64,000 bases of DNA from Rhynchopus euleeides. Taxonomy: Eukaryota > Euglenozoa > Diplonemea > Diplonemida > Diplonemidae. Shown here one piece after another: positions 53,209 to 61,747 of this stretch (position 1 is the first letter of the stretch; each line of letters begins with the position of its first letter). The notes beneath the pieces are model-generated. The model was not told the origin of the DNA. It saw nothing but the letters and a program-made list of their open reading frames with translations, and made no database searches. Location: NCBI GenBank assembly GCA_963210315.1, contig OY723265.1, positions 2,108,001 to 2,172,000 of the forward strand, given 5' to 3'. The position numbers and the translations under genes were made by a program.

Positions 53209-54960
53209 CGACTAAACCGAAAATCGGGCCCTCTGGGGTGCCACACCGATATTTTTCGGATTTTTTTTCGATTTTTTTCGGTTGGGGTGGCCACCAGTCC
53301 AGGCTGCTGCCCCAGGGTGGCCGGATTTTCGACATGTCGAAAAAAAATTTTTTTTGGCCGAAAAAAAATTTTTTCCGGGGGGCTTCGCCCCCCGGACCCC
53401 CCATGTGGGGGGCTCCGCCCCCCACGCCCCCCGCCCCCCCCCCCCCCCCACCTCCCTCCCGGCCGGGGGCCGGTACGGTCGGTCGTCGGCTGCGGCCAAA
53501 GGGCGTGCGGTAGCCGACGCCCTTTTGTGCTCGCCTCCTCTCTCCCACACCTCTTCGTCCTCTTTCATGACGCGTCACCCTGCCTCCACGCTCTGACTTC
53601 TGTGACCCGCATGCCGCGTTGAGAGCAAGTCTTTCGTGTGCTGTCACCGAGACCAGGCCACTATCTGCTCTCAGGTTGGTAGCAATGGCCTTTTACCTTA
53701 TGTCAAGCCCACGTGACAAAGACTCGTGCAGCTGAGGTCCTGGCTGGTCTGTCCTGTTGTCTGGGATCCTGTTCCCCCCCGCACCCCCCCTTCCCACACA
53801 TGTCTGGTGCGTCGGTCGCGGGTTTGTGGCGCATCGGTCCTTTGGCCTGCCGGGCCTCCCCCCCGCACCCCCCCTCCACACGCGAACCGGTCCCCCTTTT
53901 TCAATTGCGACCCGGTTCCCGTGTTGTGTTGCGGCCCTCCCCGCCTCGCCTCCGACAGACTCTCCCCACAGTTGACGACGTGGGCAAACGGCGCCGACAT
54001 CCTCTCATCACTTACCGTATTCTCATCAGGACGGTCGGTTTCCCTGACGCCACGACCACCAATGTGCTCCGATGCTTTTTGAAGGAGGTAGTTCATCCCC
54101 GACTCAGGCGTTTGCGGGAATGAGCTCGCCCACTTCTCCTGGAGGAGTACGCACCACCCGGTCGTGGCGCACCCGCACCCGCTGCACACCGCACATGACG
54201 AGTTGCGGTAGCAGCCGTACCCCACACAGGTTCGAGTGGTTTGCCATGGTCCTGCTCACGACGACCTGCAGGTCACCCGTTCCTGTCGTGCACGTGCAGG
54301 CAGTGCCAGGAGGTGGTGGCCTCGTCAATCTGGCAGGGTTTGAGTTTACCGGGGCGAGGCACTCCACTCTGGGTCTGCTGTTTGTGATGTAACAAGCAGG
54401 TCTGGCGGGGTGTTCAGGGTTCGGAGTGGCCCTCCTCGTTGGCATCCGTGCAGCAGCGCTATCGCGTCCCGGAATGCCCCGTGTCACACCGGTGGGAACA
54501 GGGGCCAGCACCGTCATCTCGAGGAGGACCCGGGCCGTTCTTTGGATTCTTCACAGTCGCAGCCTCCGGCTTGTCGTTGTCCGTCAGCGTAGCGCCCACC
54601 CAGCCTGCAGAGATCTTGCACCGTCTTCAACAGCAATTTTTGACCCGACAATTTTTGGGGCATTTTTTCACCAAAAAAAAATCACTCTGCGCGCCAAGTC
54701 GAAGACTTGTTTGGGGACTTTTGGTGTCCCCAATTTTTCAATTTTCGAAAAATAAGCTCACTTTGCTAAACTGGACCCAACTCCCCACACTCTTTTTTAA
54801 GCGAAAAACAGCAAATTTCGGCCGATTTTTTCTCATTTTTTCTCATTTTTTTTCACCGACTTTTCCATACCCCCGATACATATCGTATTTACGATATGAT
54901 ACGATATTACGATTCGTACGTCATCCGTGGTATATGCAAATACAAGGGTATATGCTAATA

Positions 54961-55352
54961 CCGTAAACGGAATAAATCTGAACCGTAAGAAGTCCTGGAC
55001 GTAATAATTCTGGACCGTAAAAATTCTGGGCCTCGGGGGGTCCAAACCGATTGGACCTTTTTTCCGGTCCAGAGTGGTTTGCTGTTCCCCCCCAAGATCA
55101 CCGGGTTTCTGCTCCCGCGGGAAGCGTTCACAAGCGTGAACGGGACGGTCAGGGGTCCAGACCCCCAATAGCGGGGGTCGCTCTGACCCCGCCCCATACC
55201 CCCGCTCCAGGGGGTGGGGGTCCACCGTGTGAGAAATCGCCATGTATCGCCAAGTCCCCCAAACTGGTCTGGACCGGACAAATTCTGGACCTCGGGGGGG
55301 GTCTGGAGGTGGATTGGACCTTTTTTACGGTTCAGATTTATTCTGTTTACGG
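54961..55352. mobile_element. G element, TA-flanked relative of M and Y
   Basis: The terminus CCGTAAAC is followed by four 16 bp units (GGAATAAATCTGAACC, GTAAGAAGTCCTGGAC, and two more); the right end is the inverse, with TA at both ends. The core is unrelated to M or Y and contains the palindrome-rich GGGGTCCAAACCGATTGGACC region. Confidence 0.75.
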
Positions 55353-55847
55353 TACAAGAGTACTCCAGAAATTGCGATTTTAAAAAGTTCACCGAGCAAA
55401 TACAAGAGTATACTCTTGTATTTGCATACTAGACTTTTGGAGAACTTTTGTGGGGTTTTCATCATATTTTGTGCTTCCAATGACCTCCCCCAGGCCAGTG
55501 GGCCTCCTGTCTGGAGTCGTCACGGTCGGGTGGGAGTCGCCTCGGGGGTGGGAAAGGCCAAGATGACGCTCGGATTGTCTATTCGGCGCCGCTGCCCCAT
55601 GAGGGCCCAGCCGGAGGCCACATTTCTAGTATGCAAATACAAGAGTATATACTCTTGTATTTGCATGGTAGACAACTTTTCAGCTAAAAAACAATTTTTT
55701 GAGAACCCTGAATTACGTAAGCTGGCACGGTGAATAGAAGAGTATACCCTTGTATTTGCCCCCCCCCAGTAATTCACTTTTAAATTGTTTTTCCAAAATG
55801 GCGGTTTGTTAACAAATAACATTCAGAGTAAATACGTCTGTAGTTAC

Positions 55848-56499
55848 GAGCGACGAAGCGTAGCGAAGTCGCGAAGTAACTAAGGAAATCGTACGACTGA
55901 AGCTTTTGGATTAGCACCTTCATGCCACTTCACAGGGCCTCAATACAGCCTTGAGACAGCAAGTGTTCTCAACAAAAAATAGTCCGGAACTGTTCTCCCG
56001 CAGTTGCTGGACAGGGTGTCTACAATGAAGCGAAATGAGTACGATTTCCTCCAGCTCTCGGCTAATTGGGTGTTTGAAGTTAGTCGGTTCGAAGAAGACC
56101 ACGCCGCAAACTGCCGCTGTCCCCTCTCTCTTGTTTCACCCGAATTTCTTGCATGAGGTTCGCCCGATTGTATTTTCTGGCCACAACACGGCCCAAATCA
56201 AGTCAAATCAAGCGGTGGTAGTTTTTTGCTATAACCTGTCTCACGTCACGGTATAGCCCGCCCACCCCTCATTCGAATTTCTGGAAAATGCAGCCCTGCA
56301 GCCAGGCCTGCTCGATCATTGCCAAGCTGTGTCAAAGATGCCTCAACACCAAGCGACCTCGCTTTCTGCACTTCCCGAGAAACCTCTCTCTGAAAAGAAC
56401 AAGATGGTATTATCGAACCCATTTTTTGGGTTTGCAGAAATCCTGTGAACTCGGAGATACTCGGGGCTTTCGTCCATATATACACTAATAACGTCCATA
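55848..56499. other. No gene seen; repeat fragments
   Basis: GAGCGACGAAGCGTAGCGAA (about 55848) is inverted relative to about 45012-45045. The phrase at 56087-56140 is shared with 42259 and 43319. TATATACACTAA occurs on both sides of element T. Confidence 0.5.
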
Positions 56500-56865
56500 C
56501 CTGGGACCCCCCGTGTATAAGTCCCCCCCCCCTTACCCCCGTGTTTAAGTCCCCCCCTGGGGGTCTGGCAGGGGGGGGACTTAAACACAGGGGGACCTAA
56601 ACACGGGGGTGGGCTGGTCTGGAGGGTCATCAGGTGGCCCCTAGGCCCTCCAGGTGCTGTCTGAGTCGAAAAGTGGGGTGCCAAAAGTCCATCCGGACCG
56701 GAATTACCCCCCTACGACAGCAGAGGAAGAGGTCTTCTTGGTCTCCACTGTGCCACCCCCGTGTTTAAGCCCCCCCTGTGTTTAGGTCCGCCCCCCCCGT
56801 GTTTAAGTCCCCCCCCGGCCGAAAATCGCCTCCAGGGGGGGGACTTAAACACGGGGGGTCCCAGG
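56500..56865. mobile_element. T element, TA-flanked MITE with CCCGTGTTTAAGTCCCCC words
   Basis: Ends CCTGGGACCCCCCGTGTATA and ACGGGGGGTCCCAGG, inverse complements, with TA on both sides. The interior has further CCGTGTTTAAGTCC / GGACTTAAACACGG words. Confidence 0.75.
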
Positions 56866-56984
56866 TATATACACTAACCCCACCCTTCATCAGGCTCAGG
56901 GTGTGATTATCATTTCAGGGTTTGTGGAGGATTCTTCATATTCCTGGATTTCCCGAATTTCCTGGATTTCCCCCGGCCCCTTAG

Positions 56985-57059
56985 GCGATTTCAGGGCGGA
57001 CAGGGCGGACATGCCCGGACCCGGAAATCCGGGTGTCCGGATGTCCGGGTCCAATTTTG

Positions 57060-57106
<47 letters not shown>

Positions 57107-57262
57107 GCCCGGACATTTCCCGAATTTCCCGCCCGGACATCCGGACATGTCCGCCCCGGACAGGGCGGACATTTTCTGGTGTCCGGATGTCCGGGCGGAC
57201 ATGTCCGGACCCGGAAATTCGGGAAATCCAATTTTGACCCCCCCCCCCCCCCCGGACATGTC
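56985..57262. repeat. Palindromic array U, CCGGACATGTCCGG words, with 44 bp C run
   Basis: Words CGGACATGTCCGG, GGGCGGACATG and CATCCGGACATCC recur in both orientations on either side of an uninterrupted run of 44 C (57061-57104). No coding capacity; ends not defined. Confidence 0.7.
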
Positions 57263-57361
57263 CGGCCAGGACCTCAATAGTTTGATTTTTGGTCCAGAAA
57301 ATAGTTTGAAAATTTTTGAAATCTGGGTGCCCAAATTTTTTGCTCCTAAGACCGGCGATTT

Positions 57362-57815
57362 GTAGGGGGACCCTTTCGATTTTTTTTTTTGGAGAAGGGT
57401 AAATTGAACGTTTTTGGCCAAATGAAGCCACTGCGACCATTCCCGGGCCTCGGAAATCAGATTTTGGCCCCTCAAATGCGGTGCCGGTCCGGACAAAAAA
57501 CCGAAAAAATCGTGAAAAATGGCCCATTTTCCCCAGCCAAAAATGGGCCAAAAATGCCCCCGGACACCCCCAGAGACATGTCCTAATCCGGGGTGCCAGT
57601 AGGGGGGACCTTTCGAATTTTTTTTCGAGGAGAGGTCAATTGAACGTTTTTGGACATCTGAGGCCACTGCGACCATTCCCAGGCCTCGGAAATGAGATTT
57701 TTGGCCCTCAAATGGGGTACCGGTCCCCACGAAATTCCGAAAAATTCATGAAAATCGAAAGGTCCCACGCACCAAATTCTGCCCAAAAATCGTCAAAAAT
57801 GGACAGGTCATATGC
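57362..57815 (+). repeat. Tandem pair of repeat V
   Basis: Two diverged copies, about 57362-57590 and 57597-57815. Each begins TAGGGGG(G)ACC and shares CTGCGACCATTCCC and GGCCTCGGAAAT. A third start is at about 58302. Confidence 0.65.
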
Positions 57816-58395
57816 AGCAAGGGGGCAAACCACTCCCCAAATTTTGCTCAATGATTCCACCGTCGGGACCACGGCAAGCCAGATTTTTTGATCAATTGGT
57901 TTGTTTGAGCATGTTCCTGGCCCTTGTTTGGAAAGTAGATGACCCCTGGCTGGAGAGGACGGTTGTGCTTGACCGGACGGAGAGAGAACCTTCTCCATAA
58001 CCACCTCCACTCCACAATGCCACAAGTGGCAGGAAGGCCGGGTGTTACAGGCCTCAACCAGGGTTCCAAGGCTCTCCACTTCCTGGCTGCGTCAGGGATC
58101 ACCGGGTACAGCGAGCAGGATTACCTGTCCTGACACCCCAGCATGTGCCACCGGAAGAACCCGAAACAGCAGCCCCCCCCTCATGGGGGTTGCAAGAGGC
58201 ACGGAAATCGTTCAAATCGGACCAAGTCCGAAAATTCGGCACTTTCTTGGGTACAAATTGCGGTCCGAAGTTTTCCGATTTTTTGAAAAAAGGCTAATTC
58301 TGTAAGGGGGACCTTTTCGAAATTTTTTTTTCGGGCACTTTTTCCACAAGGAAATGTCCGCCCTGTCCGCTACTGTCCACTGCCGATTTCAAGGA

Positions 58396-58846
58396 TCCTC
58401 CAAAGGTCTTAATAAGAAAAGGATCTTTTCACTTCTTTCTTAAGACGTCTTAATGCAGGTGCTGCATTAAATTTCTTAAATTAATGACCCCCATTGGGGG
58501 CCCTCGCTACCAAGTGTGACTGAGTGAGAAAAAGTGAGAAGTCAGCCATGTTTGGCTGAAAACTGACGACTCGTGACTCATAGTGACTCGTAGCGAGGGC
58601 CCCCATTATTTTTAAGAAATGCAGGATTTCTTAAGATTTCTTAATGAAATGATGGACATTATTTCCATATCTCCCAGCATTAAAAATGTCCATCATTCTG
58701 GAAAAGATCTTTTAAGATCTTTTTCAGAATGATGGACATTAAAATGCTAGGCATTAAGAAACACGTCTTAAGAAATCAGTAAGAAATCTTTAAGAAATGG
58801 CCCTTTCGGCATTACATTAAGACGTCTTAAGAAATTTCGAGATATC
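58396..58846. repeat. Palindromic array X, TTAAGACGTCTTAA words, hosting W copy 3
   Basis: Words TTAAGACGTCTTAA, AAAGATCTTTTAAGATCTTT and ATGATGGACATTA in both orientations on both sides of W (58496-58614). Probably one palindromic element; termini unclear. Confidence 0.6.
58496..58614. mobile_element. W MITE copy 3
   Basis: GGGGGCCCTCGCTAC and GTAGCGAGGGCCCCC, flanked by ATT (58493-58495 and 58615-58617). Interior is the inverse of copy 1. Confidence 0.88.
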
Positions 58847-59149
58847 TTACAGGGGGGGGGCGAATAGAATTACTAAGTAATACTATTCAAAATGGCATGT
58901 TTGAAAAATTCCCAAATTTTGGGTTGGGCGCATTCCCCAGTAAGTGGTATTCCACTCCACCGAAATCGAAAAAAAAGTTGATCGTGAACTGGCCTGAACC
59001 AGCGCAGTTCACGATCAACTTTTTTTTCGATTTCGGTGGAGTGGAATACCACTTACTGGGGAATGCGCCCAACCCAAAATTTGGGAATTTTTCAAACATG
59101 CCATTTTGAATAGTATTACTTAGTAATTCTATTCGCCCCCCCCCTGTAA
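58847..59149. repeat. Perfect 145 bp inverted repeat with 13 nt loop
   Basis: Arms 58847-58991 and 59005-59149 are inverse complements with no mismatch found by eye; the loop is GCCTGAACCAGCG. Outer edge TTACAGGGGGGGGG. It ends about 160 bp before the WD40 gene's splice acceptor. Perfect arms imply very recent origin or repair by copying. Confidence 0.92.
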
Positions 59150-59307
59150 CATTTCTTGCAAGATCTTTGTCATACCATGATAATACCCCACAGTTTTTTT
59201 GTTTACCACGGCATGGCGTTTTGCCGAAGAAAGGGCGGTGTGGGGCAGGATCAGCACGTCCCTCACGCCCCTCCAGCATGCTCGACACCACGCCCCCCTC
59301 CTCCCAC

Positions 59308-59309
59308 AG
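59308..59309 (+). other. Predicted 3' splice acceptor before WD40 gene
   Basis: CCCCCCTCCTCCCACAG ends 36 nt before the first in-frame ATG (59346). The same frame is open upstream of the AG, so an upstream cis exon cannot be excluded. Confidence 0.5.
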
Positions 59310-59345
59310 GACGCGGTGGCAAAGGCGCAGACGAAAGACCCCGAG

Positions 59346-61079
59346 ATGCTGACCGCCGCCTTCTGGAAGCTCGCAGACACCGCGGTGTTGCAGGCAGCAT
59401 CCATCCTCCAGAAGCCAACCCACACCTCCTTCCGCCGGGTCCGCACCGTGGTCCCCGCCGAGCTGACGGAGGAGATGGACAACCACCGCCCCCACTCCCG
59501 CTACCAGAAGTGCACCATGGCGGTCGCGGCGCGGCTGCTGCAGCTCCCTGGGGGGGAGGCCCCCACGTCACACCGCCACATCGACAGCGGCACACCCCTG
59601 GCTGACGCTAACACCCAGGCGTCCACCCCACCGCATGCCGGGCTGGAGGGTGCGGCAGAGGCGGAAATCGAAGCGGAGTACTGGCAGAGCGTGAAGTGCA
59701 GGCGCCCACCTCTCAAGGCAACCCGCACCACGTTCAACCCCAAAGACCCCCGCGCTGTCTACGTCGGCACCGCATCGGGGTCAGTCATGTCCCTCCGCCT
59801 TCCAGAGGCTGCCCCTGCAGCACAGACATCTTGGGATGGCGCTGCCGTGCCTCCGGACAGCATACCATTGGACTTCGGCCACCACTACGCTGTGACAGAC
59901 ATCCTGTGCAGCCCTATCAGGGAACGGGGGATGGGTAGGCGGCCCCCGGAGACGTACCTCATCACAGCGAGCCTGGATAAGACGGTGCGGCTCATGAGCC
60001 TGTCAAAGCAGAGGCTGCATAGAGTGTTTGTCGGAGGGCATGTCGGGGCGCTGGCGGCGCTCTGCGTGTGGGGCGGGCAGCTCGTCACTGCGGGGAGGGA
60101 GGGCAGGGTTGTGGTGTGGGACCTGTCGCTCTCGACGTACTCCGCGCTGCTCCCGCAGGAGCGTGGGAGGTCCGACCACCACGCCGCGGCCTGCACTCCC
60201 AAGAGGAATCACTCGGCATACTGCCTCACCGCGGCTTCAGCAGGGGAGACAGCGGTGGGGCGGAAAAACTCTTCCCTCGCCCACCCGTCGCACCACCCCC
60301 ACCCGGCATCTGCCGCACACCCGACACGCGCAGATGCGTTGGGTGACTCTGCAGAGCCAACACCGATCCGTAGCCTCCTAGGCTACGGGCAGCTCCTCCT
60401 GGTAGGGTATGTGACAGGCCAAGTCGATGTATACGTCTCCCCCAACGCGACCGTTCTCCAGACGACCTTCGACCCGCCCCCCATCCGGCTGTGCTTCCGC
60501 CTCCGGGAGGCGTCGCCCATCCGGAGGAACCTCCCGCTGTCCAGCATGGGGCGGGCTGTGCGGGAGTCGGGTGCCTGGCAGGCAAAGGTGCCGCCTGCTG
60601 ATCCCGAGGGGCATAGGGGCCCCGTGACGTGTATGGCGCTGAAGGAGGATATGTGCACTCTGTTCACCGGTGGGGCGGACACGATGCTCATCAAGTGGAT
60701 GCTGCAGAAGAGGCAGAAGGTTTGGGCGGTGAAGGCGCATGCCTCCACCCTGACTGCAGTCGCGGTGGTGAACCAGACGCTGATAGTGACGTCGTCGCTT
60801 GACGGGCTTATCAAGCTGTGGGATGAGGCGAAGGCGCTGGAGGTGTGCGTGGTGAACTACCACCAGAGCAGCGTCAGGTCGCTCACCGTGCTCCCCGTGA
60901 ACGACGGGGACAGGCGTGGCGCGAAGGGGGACCGGAAGTCCCTCAGATCTGGGAAGCGGGCCCTGGCTGCTCTGGCGGAGGTCTTTCCCCAGATCATCAG
61001 CGCCTCCGGAGACAGCACAGCTGCGCTGTGGTCCGTCTTCCCTCCCGCGAACCCAGCCAGCAACTTCTCCTTCGGGTGA
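59346..61079 (+). CDS. WD40-repeat protein
   Basis: 577 residues from ATG 59346 to TGA 61077-61079. An N-terminal helical region (about 1-115) has no recognised domain. WD-type blades: about 125-150 (VYVGTASGSVMSL), 181-222 (TYLITASLDKTVRLMSL), 230-262 (GHVGALAALCVWGGQLVTAG then GRVVVWDLS), 346-366 (LLLVGYVTGQVDVYV), 421-455 (GHRGPVTCMALKEDMCTLFT then IKWM), 464-495 (LTAVAVVNQTLIVTSSLDGL then IKLWD) and 505-566 (SVRSLTVLP, later IISASGDSTAALWSV). These give about seven blades, one propeller, with a His/Pro-rich insertion at about 280-335. Role unknown; such propellers are protein scaffolds. A longer N terminus is possible if an upstream exon exists. Confidence 0.8.
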   Translation: MLTAAFWKLADTAVLQAASILQKPTHTSFRRVRTVVPAELTEEMDNHRPHSRYQKCTMAVAARLLQLPGGEAPTSHRHIDSGTPLADANTQASTPPHAGLEGAAEAEIEAEYWQSVKCRRPPLKATRTTFNPKDPRAVYVGTASGSVMSLRLPEAAPAAQTSWDGAAVPPDSIPLDFGHHYAVTDILCSPIRERGMGRRPPETYLITASLDKTVRLMSLSKQRLHRVFVGGHVGALAALCVWGGQLVTAGREGRVVVWDLSLSTYSALLPQERGRSDHHAAACTPKRNHSAYCLTAASAGETAVGRKNSSLAHPSHHPHPASAAHPTRADALGDSAEPTPIRSLLGYGQLLLVGYVTGQVDVYVSPNATVLQTTFDPPPIRLCFRLREASPIRRNLPLSSMGRAVRESGAWQAKVPPADPEGHRGPVTCMALKEDMCTLFTGGADTMLIKWMLQKRQKVWAVKAHASTLTAVAVVNQTLIVTSSLDGLIKLWDEAKALEVCVVNYHQSSVRSLTVLPVNDGDRRGAKGDRKSLRSGKRALAALAEVFPQIISASGDSTAALWSVFPPANPASNFSFG

Positions 61080-61698
61080 GGGGTGGTGAGGGGGGTAGCC
61101 TTTCTTTTCCCGCTTTTTCTAGAGCGGGAGACGTGGTGGTGGTGGTGGGGGTGGGGGTGATTCTTGATTGCGTGTCGGGGTCGTCTACCCTCCACCCTGC
61201 CTGCTGAACACTTAAACCCGTTGGCATGTTTGAGCATCCTTTGGTTGGCGCGTAATTTCTGGCGAGCTCGCACATTCGACGCTGTCGCCTTGACGCTGTC
61301 GGGCTCAACTTTCAGAGCAGGGATGCCATCCTGGATCCCACTGTACTGTGGAACACCGCAAATTCCGGCTCGAAGTGTTGGTCCCAACCGGGGGGTGGCC
61401 TGTGACTGGATGTTTCCACTCTGGATCACACATGGCCATGCCGGATTGGCAGGGCTGTTGGGGGCAAGGCATTGCCACGGAGGCAATGTCCAAAGGGAAG
61501 GGCGGCCTTCATCATCGTTTGGTGCGGTGGGTGAAGAGAGGCAAGGTTATGACTGGCAGTCGATGCGAACCGTTTTGAACGATTTTGAACGCTTTGTGGC
61601 TTTGTTCACAGCGCCCCCTGGTGAGAGGCCGCGGTGACAACACACCTTGTCGCGGTGAAAGGAGATGGCGACCCCGCATCACACGCACATCACCTTGC
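61080..61698. other. Intergenic between WD40 and cyclase genes
   Basis: GT/GGT-rich tract at about 61135-61160, otherwise unique sequence with no coding frame recognised. It is the shortest intergenic gap in the window and free of the repeat families listed here. Confidence 0.6.
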
Positions 61699-61700
61699 AG
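61699..61700 (+). other. Predicted 3' splice acceptor before cyclase gene
   Basis: CACATCACCTTGCAG ends 47 nt before ATG 61748. Confidence 0.45.
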
Positions 61701-61747
61701 GTCATATCAGATCCATGGGACATTTCCAGTCTGGGAGTGCGTGCAGC

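Larger units (their letters stand above)
49208..54874. mobile_element. TIR element B, family A, interrupted by hAT-like C
   Basis: Same ends as 6573-8490 (GGGGGTATGGAAA and TTTCCATACCCCC), flanked by GAT at 49205-49207 and 54875-54877. Without C it is about 2.3 kb; it has an extra copy of an about 180 bp internal unit (about 49500-49680) relative to copy A. The right 1.6 kb is nearly identical to 6836-8490. Confidence 0.9.
46939..54929. mobile_element. hAT-like element D, 6 bp target duplication, carries broken transposase
   Basis: Left CACGGATGACGTACGAATCG and right CGATTCGTACGTCATCCGTG are exact inverse complements. GTATAT is duplicated at 46933-46938 and 54930-54935. Subterminal palindromes use CGATAT/ATATCG words. 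It holds a decayed transposase gene and is interrupted by element B. Confidence 0.88.
46907..55773. mobile_element. TIR element F enclosing D
   Basis: Left ATTACTGGGGGGGGGCAAAT, continuing ACAAGAGTATA; the right end 55743-55773 is its inverse complement with about one mismatch. Two perfect internal palindromes of the same terminal word lie at about 55398-55427 and 55635-55666, so F may be several abutting elements. Confidence 0.6.
43392..55847. mobile_element. Outermost TIR element Q enclosing a five-deep transposon nest
   Basis: The left 33 bp (43392-43424, GTTACTACAGACGTATTTAT...) matches the inverse complement of 55815-55847 at 28 of 33 positions. Everything between is accounted for by R, E, F, D, B, C, G and short linkers. 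No target duplication was found, so Q's ends are less secure than those of D, B and C. Confidence 0.55.

Noticed and set aside
57939..58133. Possible upstream exon of the WD40 gene
   Set aside because: It has a short plausible-looking peptide, but no donor joins it in phase to the exon starting at 59310, and it lies between repeat V copies.
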